Position numbers and translations under genes: made by a program. Of a stretch of 64,000 nt of DNA, positions 33,022 to 41,836 are shown in pieces; position 1 is the stretch's first letter, and every line of letters begins with the position of its first letter. Origin of the DNA: Nocardia vaccinii NBRC 15922 (GTDB taxonomy: Bacteria > Actinomycetota > Actinomycetes > Mycobacteriales > Mycobacteriaceae); contig NZ_BDCC01000061.1 of assembly GCF_001613305.1 (NCBI RefSeq), positions 50,568-114,567 of the forward strand, written 5' to 3'. Under the pieces are notes generated by a model. That model saw only the letters and a program-made list of their open reading frames with translations. It made no database searches and was not told the origin of the DNA.

Positions 33022-34256
33022 TGTCGCAGTCGGATGTTTCGGAGCGTTCGGGGGTGCCGTCCCCGGGCGCTGCGCGGGCATCGATCCTGCATGCGGATCT
33101 GGATTCGTTCTATGCCTCGGTCGAGCAGCGGGATGATCCGCGGTTGCGCGGGAAGCCTGTGATCGTGGGCGGCGGGGTGGTGTTGGCGGCCAGTTACGAG
33201 GCGAAGGCGCACGGGATACGCACACCGATGAACGGGCGCCAGGCGTTGCGATTGTGTCCGCACGCGATCGTGGTGCAGCCGCGGATGTCGGCGTATGCGC
33301 GGGCGAGCCGGGCGGTGTTCGAGATCTTCCGGGACACCACGCCCGAGGTGGAGGGGATCTCGATCGATGAGGCGTTCCTGGACGTCGGCGGGCTGCTGCG
33401 AATTGCCGGGAGTCCGGTCGAGATCGCCCGCACTCTGCGCGAGCGCGTCCGCTCGGAGGTCGGGCTGCCGATCTCGGTGGGCGTGGCGCGCACCAAATTC
33501 CTCGCCAAGGTCGCCAGCGCGGTCTGCAAACCGGATGGCCTGCTGGAGGTGCCGCCCGGCGGCGAGCTGGAATTCCTGCATCCGCTGCCGGTCGAAAGAC
33601 TGTGGGGCGTAGGCGAAGTCACCGCGCGCACGCTGCACGAGCACGGGATCACCCGGATCGGACAGCTCGCCGAACTCGGCGAGAAGGGCCTGTCGGGTCT
33701 GCTCGGCCCCGCGGCGGGCCGCCACCTGCACGCCCTGTCGTGGGCCCGCGACCCCCGTCGCGTCGACACCGGCCGCCGGCGCCGTTCCATCGGCGCACAA
33801 CGAGCCCTGGGCCGACGCACTCGCACGCCCGAGGAGATCGAGGCCTACCTGTCCGGCCTGGCCGATCGACTCGGCCACCGCCTGCGCGCGGCCGATCGGG
33901 TATGCCGAACAGTGGTGCTGCGCTTACGGTTCGACGATTTCACCCGGGCGACCCGGTCCCACTCGCTGCCCGCCGCCACCGACCACGGCCGCGTCATCGA
34001 TCAGGCGGCGCACACCCTGCTCACCGCGGCCATGCCGATGATCCGCGAACGCGGACTCACCCTGATCGGCCTGTCCCTGACCAACCTCGACGACGCCCAC
34101 GCCATGCAACTCACCCTCCCCTTCGACCCCCGCCCCGACAACACTCTGGACACCACCCTCGACCAACTCCGCGACCGCTTCGGCGCGGGAACGGTCACCC
34201 GCGCGGCGCTGCTGCACCGCGGCGAAGGACTCTCGGTACCGCTGCTGCCAGACTGA
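33015..34256 (+). CDS. dinB: DNA polymerase IV (Y-family translesion polymerase)
   Basis: A 413-residue Y-family polymerase. The palm motifs are intact: HADLDSFYASVEQ with Asp28 and SIDEAFLDV with Asp118/Glu119, the metal-binding carboxylates. The thumb, little finger and a C-terminal QLTLPF beta-clamp-binding motif follow. It bypasses damaged template bases at low fidelity. The N-terminus MFVSQ comes directly out of the LexA box. It resembles the actinobacterial DinB3 type more than DinB1 or DinB2 of mycobacteria. SOS-inducible by inspection of the operator. Confidence 0.92.
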   Translation: MFVSQSDVSERSGVPSPGAARASILHADLDSFYASVEQRDDPRLRGKPVIVGGGVVLAASYEAKAHGIRTPMNGRQALRLCPHAIVVQPRMSAYARASRAVFEIFRDTTPEVEGISIDEAFLDVGGLLRIAGSPVEIARTLRERVRSEVGLPISVGVARTKFLAKVASAVCKPDGLLEVPPGGELEFLHPLPVERLWGVGEVTARTLHEHGITRIGQLAELGEKGLSGLLGPAAGRHLHALSWARDPRRVDTGRRRRSIGAQRALGRRTRTPEEIEAYLSGLADRLGHRLRAADRVCRTVVLRLRFDDFTRATRSHSLPAATDHGRVIDQAAHTLLTAAMPMIRERGLTLIGLSLTNLDDAHAMQLTLPFDPRPDNTLDTTLDQLRDRFGAGTVTRAALLHRGEGLSVPLLPD

Positions 34257-34299
34257 GACCTCGCACGGTCGTGACACTCCGGCAGCGCCGCACAACCTG

Positions 34300-35367
34300 T
34301 CAGGCGGGGACGACGCCCTGTGCCCGGATGAGCGGCAGATCGTTGTACGTGACGATGCCCGGGTCGGCAGCGACGACGGCGGGGACCGCGTTGATGACGG
34401 GCATGGCGGTCATGATGTGGCCCAATTCCATGAAATCGGCGAGCGTTTCACCCTGGAAATCGGACGGCGGCAGGAAAGTCACGACGTTCTTCACCGTCGG
34501 GCGACCGTCCACCTGCAACACCCAGCCGAAGTCGTCGATGGTCCAATTCGGTTCCAGCGTCTGGCCTTTGCGCCATCGGACGTTCACATCGATCAACGTC
34601 CGCCCGCCGGCGATGCCCTTCCAACTGGCGAACACCCCGGCGACGCAACCGGCCGGAATCGTCCAGGAGTCCATCACGAGATCCGCTGTGGTCTGGGCAT
34701 ATTCGGGATCGCAACGCACCTCGTCGAGTTCTACGCCCAGTGCGTCGGCGATCATTCGCACCGCCTCGCCGAAGACCCCGGTGCCCTGCGCGGTCATCGC
34801 GGGCAGATCCGGGTTGTCGATCGGCTGGCCGAATCCGACCGGACGCTCGGTGGCGGGCGAATCGTAGAAAGTGGTGTCGGCGGCCTCGCTGACGGTCACC
34901 TTGTCCACCCGATCGCAGATGCCCGCCGAGACGATCGCCAGCAGATTCACGAAACCGGGGCTGATGCCGGAACCGAACATCGTCGCACCGCCGCGGCGAC
35001 ACGCCTCCAGAATCCGGTCCCGGCCACCGCCTTGATTGTGGCCGGTGATGAACGACGCGGTCGCGACGACGTTCACCCCGGCGGACAGGATGCGAACCAG
35101 TTCGTCCACGTCGATCCACATCGGGTTGTAGATCACGCAGTCCGGTTTCAGCGCCAGCAGTGCGTCGACGTCGTTGGTCGCGGTGACGCCGAGCGCGTCG
35201 ATTCCGCACAACTCGCCGACGTCGCGTCCGGCCTTGTCCGGCGACCACGCATAGCAGCCGACCAGTTCGAGCGTCGGATTCGCGGCGATCGCCCGGACCG
35301 AAGCCTTCCCGACATTGCCGGTCGTCCACTGGACGACCCGATACCGCGCATTCTCAGCCACGCCCAC
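34300..35367 (-). CDS. NAD(P)-binding dihydrodipicolinate reductase-like dehydrogenase
   Basis: A 355-residue oxidoreductase with an N-terminal Rossmann fold (VVQWTTGNVGKASVRAIAAN) related to dihydrodipicolinate reductase and 2,4-diaminopentanoate dehydrogenase-like enzymes, common in mycobacteria and nocardiae as many paralogues. The middle holds GGATMFGSGISPGFVN and 'VDKVTVSEAAD'. It is not DapB itself, being about 100 residues too long. It starts at GTG 35367 or 35361. Two clean palindromes precede it. Its substrate is unknown. Confidence 0.8.
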   Translation of the reverse strand: MGVAENARYRVVQWTTGNVGKASVRAIAANPTLELVGCYAWSPDKAGRDVGELCGIDALGVTATNDVDALLALKPDCVIYNPMWIDVDELVRILSAGVNVVATASFITGHNQGGGRDRILEACRRGGATMFGSGISPGFVNLLAIVSAGICDRVDKVTVSEAADTTFYDSPATERPVGFGQPIDNPDLPAMTAQGTGVFGEAVRMIADALGVELDEVRCDPEYAQTTADLVMDSWTIPAGCVAGVFASWKGIAGGRTLIDVNVRWRKGQTLEPNWTIDDFGWVLQVDGRPTVKNVVTFLPPSDFQGETLADFMELGHIMTAMPVINAVPAVVAADPGIVTYNDLPLIRAQGVVPA

Positions 35368-35382
35368 AGTCTAGAGAGCGAT

Positions 35383-35396
35383 TACCGTATTCGGTA
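35383..35396. promoter_or_regulatory. Palindromic operator candidate A
   Basis: TACCGTATTCGGTA is a perfect inverted repeat (5-bp arms, 4-bp spacer), 16 bp before the start of the dehydrogenase gene at 35367. No regulator gene is adjacent. Confidence 0.5.
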
Positions 35397-35401
35397 TGCC
35401 T

Positions 35402-35419
35402 ATTCTCGAATTAGAGAAT
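35402..35419. promoter_or_regulatory. Palindromic operator candidate B
   Basis: An 18-bp element, ATTCTC-GAATTA-GAGAAT, symmetric at 16 of 18 positions, 5 bp beyond palindrome A. AT-rich against the genome and placed over the likely promoter of the dehydrogenase gene. Confidence 0.5.
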
Positions 35420-35426
35420 CATAATC

Positions 35427-36473
35427 TCAGGGTGCGGGGATCTCCGACGGGCGACACGCGTCCATGACGGCGGTGATGGCTTCCTCACCCGGCCGAGCGG
35501 TCACCACGCGGACGATCGCGGTATCCAAACCTTTTGCGAGACGGGCGAATCCGGTGGCCGCGCCCGAGGCAGGCCCGAAATAACCGACCTGTCGCGCGAG
35601 TTCCACCGGGAAGGCCTCGATCAGCTCGTCCAGCGAGGCACCGCGATCGCGACGTTCCTCCACCTCGGTCAGCGCCTCGTCGAAGCCCATCCGGCCGAAG
35701 TGCCCGCGATAGCCGAGCGATTTGTTCGCCCTGGGAGCTGCCAGCGCGTATCCCATCAGGGCCCGAATCAGGCCGCGGCGGGCGAGATCCTCGTCCTCGT
35801 CCACGCAGATTCGGATGTACTCGATCATGGATACCTCGCCCGGATCGCGACCGGCCGCCCGCGCACCTTGCGCGACGATCTCCCGGCTGGCGGCGACCTG
35901 GTCCGCGGTGCACCAGTTCAGCGCCGCCGCGTCGGCGGCCGCACCGGCCAGCGCGAGCATCTTCGGCCCCAGGGCACCCAGTGCAACAGGCACTTTCGGC
36001 GGCGTCGACCCGAGCGCGACACCGTGCAGCTGCACCGCCCGTCCCTCGTGCTCGACCGTCTCGCCGGCCAAGAGCGCGCGCAGTGTCACCAGCCATTCGC
36101 GCATCGTGCCGAGCGGCCGCAGATCGTCCGGCAACCCCACCGAGCGCCGGAATTGCGGCGAGTGCAGTGCGCCGGAGCCGATCCCGAGCACGAATCTGCC
36201 GCCGCTGATCTCGCCGACCGTCGCCGCGCAGGAGGCCAGCGCGGGCACCGACCAGTAGCCGATCGGCACGACCGAGATGCCGGTACCGATGCCGCCGGGC
36301 ACCAGATCCGCGGTCGCGGCCGACCACTGCGCGCAGATATGCGTCGCCTCGCGACCGATCGAGGCATTGGTCCACACACTCCGATATCCCTGTCGGGCAG
36401 CATGTCTGCCCAGCTCACGATACTGATCCCAGGACAATCCGAGGCCTCGATCCAAGCCGACCGCGATCTCCAT
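35427..36473 (-). CDS. F420-dependent LLM class oxidoreductase
   Basis: A 348-residue luciferase-like TIM barrel. The segments GRFVLGIGSGALHSPQF, 'VPVALGALGPKMLALAG' and 'DAAALNWCTADQV' match F420-dependent members of the superfamily, which mycobacteria and nocardiae have in large numbers. It probably reduces or oxidises a lipid-soluble ketone or alcohol; substrate unknown. ATG 36473 follows AAAGGTG. It is divergent from the CocE/NonD hydrolase gene with a 200-bp gap. Confidence 0.88.
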   Translation of the reverse strand: MEIAVGLDRGLGLSWDQYRELGRHAARQGYRSVWTNASIGREATHICAQWSAATADLVPGGIGTGISVVPIGYWSVPALASCAATVGEISGGRFVLGIGSGALHSPQFRRSVGLPDDLRPLGTMREWLVTLRALLAGETVEHEGRAVQLHGVALGSTPPKVPVALGALGPKMLALAGAAADAAALNWCTADQVAASREIVAQGARAAGRDPGEVSMIEYIRICVDEDEDLARRGLIRALMGYALAAPRANKSLGYRGHFGRMGFDEALTEVEERRDRGASLDELIEAFPVELARQVGYFGPASGAATGFARLAKGLDTAIVRVVTARPGEEAITAVMDACRPSEIPAP

Positions 36474-36674
36474 GGCACACCTTTCGTCGTCTCTCATATC
36501 GCCCGTTGACCGACTCGGACGATAGCCTCGTGGGGATGTTCGAGGCGCGAGGACCGGCCCGGGATTTCCCGCCCGCGCCCAGGGTCCGCGAGGAGGCGGC
36601 ATGAGAGCTCAGGTTCGAAGGCGACGAAGGATGTCCATCCTGACCCGTTCCCCACACCGCGGCGGAGGCGAGGA

Positions 36675-38348
36675 ATGACAACGCTGCGACAGCGGCTCAC
36701 CCGCGCCGTGGATGCGCGGGCGCGCGGAGGCGTCGAACTCGGGGCCCACGACATCGATATCACCCGCGATCTGCGGGTGCCGATGGCGGACGGTGTGGAG
36801 CTGCTCGGCGACCTGTATCGGCCCACCGATCCGGACCGGTCCCTGCCGACGATCGTCATCCGCGGACCGTACGGCCGGCGCGGCGTCATCGGCGGCGCGG
36901 CCCGCGCCCTCGCCTACGACGGATTCACCGTGTTCTTCCAGAGTTGCCGTGGCACTTGGGGTTCGCAGGGCCGGTTCACGCCGCAGGCCGACGAGCAGCG
37001 CGACGGCATGGCCACGCACCGATGGGTGCGCAGGCAGCCCTGGTTCACCGGACATCTGGCGACGTTCGGCGAGAGCTATATGGGCTATACGCAGTGGGCG
37101 GTCGCGGGCCGGATGCGACGCGAGGACCCGGACAACGCGCCGGAAGCCCTGGTGCTGCAGATCACCATGCCGGATTTCGGCGAAATCACCTGGGACAACG
37201 GCGCTTTCGCTCTGCGCAACGCGCTGGGCTGGAGTCGCATGATGGATCTGATGGATCGCGGCGGGCTGGCGCTGCTGGGAATCGCCCTGCCGGATCGCAA
37301 GCTGGACAAGGCATTCGACGCGCTGCCCCTGAGCCGGGGCGACAGCGCCGCCACCGGGCACCCGATCCACTGGTATCAGGACTGGGTCCGGTACGAGCGG
37401 CTCACCGACGAATACTGGACGTCCCAGTCGCACACCGCGTCGGTGCCCGATGTCACCGCGCCGGTACTGATGGTGACGGGATGGTACGACATCTTTCTGC
37501 CGTGGCAGCTGCGCAACTACCGGCAACTGGTCGAGGCGGGGAATCCGCCGCGTCTCACCGTCGGTCCGTGGGGGCATCTCTCGCGCGGCAAAGCCGCTCC
37601 GGCACACCGGGATACGGTCGGATTTCTCCGCGAGGTATTCACCGGCGAGGAGTCCGGGCGCGCCCCGGTGCGCGCGTTCGAAACCGGTGCGCGGACCTGG
37701 CACGAGTTCGAGGTGTGGCCGCCGGAGGGCACCGCCGCGCAGGACTGGCTGCTGCATGCGGGCGGCGGGCTGTCCACCGAGCCCGCGTCGGGCGGCGCGA
37801 CGTGCTACACCTACGATCCGCAACGGCCGACTCCGGCATTGGGCGGGCCGAGCCTCGCGTCCGACAATCGGCCCGGGGACAACGTCGAGCACGAGCGTCG
37901 CGCGGATGTCGTGGCCTTCCGCTCCGAACCTCTCGAGACCCCGCTCGAGATCGCCGGCGAGCCGGTCGCGCATATCCGAATCCGTTCCAGCGCACCGAGT
38001 TACGATGTCTTCGTACGTATCACCGATGTGCATCCCGACGGGCGCGCGATCACCGTCTGCGACGGCATCCGCCGGATCGGCTCGATCGGCACCGCCGCCA
38101 CCGATCCCGCACCGGACTCCGACGGCTTCCGGGAGGTCGAGGTTCGGCTGTGGCCGGCATTCCACAGCTTCGGGTCCGGACATCGCGTCGGGATCCAGGT
38201 CAGCTCCGGGGCACATCCGCGCTACGCCCGCAATCCGGGCACCGGCGAGCCCGCATTCGACGCCTCCTCGACTCTCGTTGCGCACCAGGAGATCTCACAT
38301 TCCGGCCCGGACGGGTCGGGAATCTCGCTGCCGGTGTGGACGCGATGA
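36675..38348 (+). CDS. CocE/NonD family hydrolase
   Basis: A 557-residue serine hydrolase of the CocE/NonD family (X-Pro dipeptidyl-peptidase S15 fold). The nucleophile is Ser134 in TFGESYMGYTQW, the base is probably His301 in GPWGHLS, and the acid probably lies in the segment around TGWYDIFLP. A C-terminal jelly-roll domain (EPVAHIRIRSS onward) closes the site, as in cocaine esterase. ATG has GGAGG upstream. It acts on ester or amide bonds of unknown substrate; no signal peptide, so cytosolic. Confidence 0.9.
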   Translation: MTTLRQRLTRAVDARARGGVELGAHDIDITRDLRVPMADGVELLGDLYRPTDPDRSLPTIVIRGPYGRRGVIGGAARALAYDGFTVFFQSCRGTWGSQGRFTPQADEQRDGMATHRWVRRQPWFTGHLATFGESYMGYTQWAVAGRMRREDPDNAPEALVLQITMPDFGEITWDNGAFALRNALGWSRMMDLMDRGGLALLGIALPDRKLDKAFDALPLSRGDSAATGHPIHWYQDWVRYERLTDEYWTSQSHTASVPDVTAPVLMVTGWYDIFLPWQLRNYRQLVEAGNPPRLTVGPWGHLSRGKAAPAHRDTVGFLREVFTGEESGRAPVRAFETGARTWHEFEVWPPEGTAAQDWLLHAGGGLSTEPASGGATCYTYDPQRPTPALGGPSLASDNRPGDNVEHERRADVVAFRSEPLETPLEIAGEPVAHIRIRSSAPSYDVFVRITDVHPDGRAITVCDGIRRIGSIGTAATDPAPDSDGFREVEVRLWPAFHSFGSGHRVGIQVSSGAHPRYARNPGTGEPAFDASSTLVAHQEISHSGPDGSGISLPVWTR

Positions 38349-38369
38349 CGGTCAGTGGACGGCGACGGC

Positions 38370-39137
38370 TCAGCAGGCCGTCTCCTCGGCCTGCACGAGC
38401 GCCCTGAGCTTGGCCAGCCCGCGGTGCTGTGCGACCCGCACCGCGCCCGAGGTACTGCCCACCGCGGCCGCGGTTTCCTCCGCCGAGAGGCCGACCACCA
38501 GACGCAGCACCAGAATTTCGCGAGTTCTCTCCGGAAGCGTTGCGAGCAGCGCGTTCACGCGACGGGTCTCGTCGGACTCGACAGCTCGCTGTTCGGGCCC
38601 CTGATCCGTACAGGCGACCTCGGGAACCTCGTCGGTCGCATACGACTTGTCCCGGGCCGCACCGCGTCGCGCGTCGGCCACCTTGTGCGCGGCGATCCCG
38701 TAGACGAAGGCCATGAACGGCCGCCCCTGATCCTGATAACGCGGCAGGGCCGTCACCACGGCCAGGCAAACCTCCTGCGCGACATCGTCCGCGGAAATCT
38801 GCCCGCGCTCCGAATACCCGATCCGCGCCCGGCAATATCGGACGACCGGCGGGCGCACGATCTCCAGCACCCGAGCCAGAGCCGACCGATCCCCCTGCGC
38901 CGCAACGCCGACGAGCACGTCCAACTCTGTCCCGGCGGGCGACAATTGCGGCTGCCCCGCGTCCTCGGACCGTCGAACCCCCTCTCGCGCGATATCGAAC
39001 TGCTCCCCCGCCGCCTCCGGCAGCGATCCCACCGCCCGCTCGAGCCGCCGAACCCGTTCCGGCGCAACGTCGGCTACCTCCGACAGCCCATCGGCTCCCT
39101 GTGGCAGCGCCGGCGGACCCACCGCGGAAGAAGTCAC
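38370..39137 (-). CDS. sigD: SigD-like RNA polymerase sigma factor
   Basis: A 255-residue ECF-type sigma factor. From about residue 70 it follows M. tuberculosis SigD very closely: PPVVRYCRARIG, ADDVAQEVCLAVVTALPRY, PFMAFVYGIAAHKVADARR (region 2) and LPERTREILVLRLVVGLSAE with ETAAAVGSTSGAVRVAQHR (region 4). The N-terminal 60-70 residues are extra and of low complexity; the start at GTG 39137 is a best guess. In M. tuberculosis SigD is paired with the anti-sigma RsdA; no such gene is next to this one, so it may be a paralogue without a local partner. Confidence 0.85.
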   Translation of the reverse strand: MTSSAVGPPALPQGADGLSEVADVAPERVRRLERAVGSLPEAAGEQFDIAREGVRRSEDAGQPQLSPAGTELDVLVGVAAQGDRSALARVLEIVRPPVVRYCRARIGYSERGQISADDVAQEVCLAVVTALPRYQDQGRPFMAFVYGIAAHKVADARRGAARDKSYATDEVPEVACTDQGPEQRAVESDETRRVNALLATLPERTREILVLRLVVGLSAEETAAAVGSTSGAVRVAQHRGLAKLRALVQAEETAC

Positions 39138-39611
39138 CGTATCGCCGCCGTCACGCAGTTCGCACAACGCGTATGCCACAACAGAACCCCACGTTTCCAG
39201 CGCCTCGAACCGCGAGGCGCGCCCGGCCCGAAGCCGGAAACCAGCCCTGGCGAAGCTGAAGATCGAACGGCAGAACATGTTTCACACAGCGTTGACACGC
39301 CCACCGCGATCAAGTATGCCCACGATTTACCCACCTCGACAGCACCTACCGCCCAGCTGAGGCTCTTCGGCCCTCGGAGAAAGGACTTTCGGCCTCTCCT
39401 CGTCCGGCCACATGCAGATGCGCGAGGTGCACTCGGTCGATCAACTGCCGCAGTTCGGGTATCACACAACTGAACCGCGGCGATCCCGGTTCGGTGCCCA
39501 GGGCATCGAGCTTCCCATACTTGGTTACGGCAGGCGGGCAGATCCGATTCACGTAATTAACCTGAGCGAGTCGCGCAGGCGGAGCTGAACCGGATGACCG
39601 AGGAGTACGGG
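39138..39611. other. Intergenic region with candidate promoter
   Basis: About 470 bp without a convincing gene. On the + strand TTGACA (39292-39297) is followed after 17 bp by TATGCC, a fair vegetative promoter, about 290 bp before the sugar-binding lipoprotein gene. The long leader could carry regulation, but I see no known riboswitch. Confidence 0.4.
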
Positions 39612-40925
39612 ATGGATACGGCGGACGGTGCCGGTACTTCGCAGATGTCCAGGCGTATATTCGGCAAGACCGCGGCCGCCATGGCCGCCGCGGCCGTCCC
39701 CACGCTGGCGGGCTGCGGCGCCGGGGCAACACCGGGCGGACGAACCGAGATCACGTTCGCGTGTGCGAAGTTCTTCGCCCAGAAGACGATCGGTGCGATC
39801 GTCGACGAATACAACGCCGCGCAGTCCCGGGTGTTCGTGAAACTGCGCGAGCTGCCCACGCCGAACCAGAGCACGCAGGTACATCAGCAGTTGGTGCGTT
39901 CGCTGTCCCAACGCGACGGCGATATCGATGTCTACACCGCGGATATCGTGTGGATCGCCGAATTCGCCGCCGCCGGCTGGTCGGCGCGGCTCGATGACGC
40001 CATCCCTCCCGCCACACGTGCGCAGTACTTCTCGGGCGCGATCGACGCGTGTACGTATCGGAACGAACTACACGCACTGCCTTGGTTTCTCGACGCGGGC
40101 ATGTTGTATTACCGCAAGGATCTGCTGGAGGCCGCCGGTCTCGCGGTCCCGGCGCATTGGGATGAACTCGCCACCGCCGCACGGCGACTGATGGACTCCG
40201 GGGCAGTCACCAACGGATTCAACTGGCAGGGCCGCCAGCAAGAAGTGCTGGTGTGCAACCTGGTGGAGTTCATCGGTTCCAACGGCGGTTCGATCCTCGG
40301 GACGGATGGCCGGACAGTCACCATCGACGATCCCGCCGCGGTCACGGCCGTGCAGTTCATGGTGGATACCTTCGCTACCCGCAAGATCACCTCACGAGAC
40401 GTGCTGTCCTGGGATGAGGTCCCCAGCGAACTGCCGTTCCTCGGCGGTCGAACCGCATTCCTGCGGAACTGGTCCTTCGTCTGGAACGACGTGCAGAACC
40501 CGTCCGCATCCGCGGTCGTCGGGAAGGTGGCGGCCACGAAGCTGCCGTCGTTCCCCGGCGGATCGAGCACGGCGTGCCTGGGCGGGTACCAGCTCGGCAT
40601 GAACGCCGCGAGCAGCAAGAAGAGCGCGGCACTGGACTTTCTGACCTGGATGTCCAGCCCGGCAACGCAATTGACGTGTGCGACGCAACTCGGCCTCGCA
40701 CCCAGCCGACCCGCGGTCTACGCCGAGCCGGACCTCGCTCGGGCGAATCCGTTCATGGTGTCGCTGCGCGAAGTCTTCATGACCGGTGCGCCCCGGCCTC
40801 GGATGCCGAAATACGCCCAGATCAGCCTGGCGGTGCAGGCGGGAGTCTCCGCCGCACTCGCCAGCGGCGACGTCGCGCCCGGTCTACGAGCGGCACGAGA
40901 TCGAATAGCGGCGATCATCGGATGA
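39612..40925 (+). CDS. Sugar ABC transporter substrate-binding lipoprotein (LpqY-like)
   Basis: A 437-residue exported binding protein. The N-terminus has a twin-arginine-like SRRIFGKT, a hydrophobic stretch and the lipobox TLAGC with Cys35, so it is anchored as a lipoprotein. The mature part is a family 1 solute-binding protein (YTADIVWIAEFAAAGW, ALPWFLDAGMLYYRKDLLE, 'GYQLGMNAASSKK'). The domain order and sequence recall the trehalose binder LpqY. ATG 39612 has GAGGAG six bases upstream; ATG 39594 does not. First gene of a three-gene operon with ATGA overlaps. Confidence 0.88.
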   Translation: MDTADGAGTSQMSRRIFGKTAAAMAAAAVPTLAGCGAGATPGGRTEITFACAKFFAQKTIGAIVDEYNAAQSRVFVKLRELPTPNQSTQVHQQLVRSLSQRDGDIDVYTADIVWIAEFAAAGWSARLDDAIPPATRAQYFSGAIDACTYRNELHALPWFLDAGMLYYRKDLLEAAGLAVPAHWDELATAARRLMDSGAVTNGFNWQGRQQEVLVCNLVEFIGSNGGSILGTDGRTVTIDDPAAVTAVQFMVDTFATRKITSRDVLSWDEVPSELPFLGGRTAFLRNWSFVWNDVQNPSASAVVGKVAATKLPSFPGGSSTACLGGYQLGMNAASSKKSAALDFLTWMSSPATQLTCATQLGLAPSRPAVYAEPDLARANPFMVSLREVFMTGAPRPRMPKYAQISLAVQAGVSAALASGDVAPGLRAARDRIAAIIG

Positions 40926-41836
40926 AAATTATCGGATACCAAGTTGTTCCGAAAAGGCTGCCATCCTGGTTCCGTTCGTTCGCCCTGGTGATTCCGATGC
41001 TCGCCACGGTGCTCGTCGTATCTCTCTTTCCGGTTCTCCGCACCGTGTGGATGTCGTTTCGCGATAGCGCTTTGACGTCGAATACCGACCACTTCGTCGG
41101 AGCGGCCAACTACCACAAGCTGTGGCATGATCGCCTCTTTTGGCAGTCCTGGTGGCAGACAATCGAATTCGCCACCGTGACAACGTGTGTCGAGACACTG
41201 GCCGGCCTCGGTATCGCGCTGACGCTCAACGCCCGATTTCCCGGGCGTGGTGCGGCGCGAGCGATGGTACTGGTGCCGTGGGCCATACCCTCGGTCGTCA
41301 CCGGGCGAATGTTCAATTGGCTCTTCGATCAGGGCGGTGCGATCAATTACCTGCTGGTTCGATCACACCTGGCCACCCGGCCCGTGGAATTCCTGGGCTC
41401 CACTACCTGGGCCCTGCGGACCCTGATGATCGCCGATATCTGGAAGACGACCCCATTCATGGCCCTGTTGCTGCTGGCGGGGCTGCAGACGATCCCGCCG
41501 CATCTGACTGAAGTCGCGCGGCTGGACGGGATTTCGGCGTGGGGTCGCTTTCGGTGCGTCGTGCTGCCGTTGTTGTTGCCGAGCCTGCTGGTAGCGGCGC
41601 TGCTGCGGATGCTGGACGCGGTGCGGGTATTCGATCTGCCCTACGCGGTAACGGGCGGCGGACCAGCCAGCAGCACCGAGACGCTGTCGACCTATTCCTA
41701 CAACCTGCTCTTCGCCGGTCTCGACCTCGGCAGCGGTTCGGCCGTCGCCACCGCGACGTTCGTCGCGGAGATCGGGATCGGCTGCGCCTTCGGCATTTTC
41801 GTCATTCTGAGTGTCCGGCGGGACGGGCGGTCATGA
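40922..41836 (+). CDS. Sugar ABC transporter permease (SugA-like)
   Basis: A 304-residue permease with six membrane helices and the cytoplasmic EAA loop EVARLDGISAWGRFRCVVLPL that docks to the ATPase. Typical MalF/SugA features such as 'PWAIPSVVTGRMFNWLFD' are present. The start codon overlaps the stop of the lipoprotein gene (ATGA), so translation is coupled. It would form the membrane channel with the next gene. Confidence 0.9.
   Translation: MKIIGYQVVPKRLPSWFRSFALVIPMLATVLVVSLFPVLRTVWMSFRDSALTSNTDHFVGAANYHKLWHDRLFWQSWWQTIEFATVTTCVETLAGLGIALTLNARFPGRGAARAMVLVPWAIPSVVTGRMFNWLFDQGGAINYLLVRSHLATRPVEFLGSTTWALRTLMIADIWKTTPFMALLLLAGLQTIPPHLTEVARLDGISAWGRFRCVVLPLLLPSLLVAALLRMLDAVRVFDLPYAVTGGGPASSTETLSTYSYNLLFAGLDLGSGSAVATATFVAEIGIGCAFGIFVILSVRRDGRS

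Noticed and set aside
36609..38285. 558-codon minus-strand frame opposite the CocE hydrolase
   Set aside because: Antisense shadow of a gene with clear catalytic motifs.
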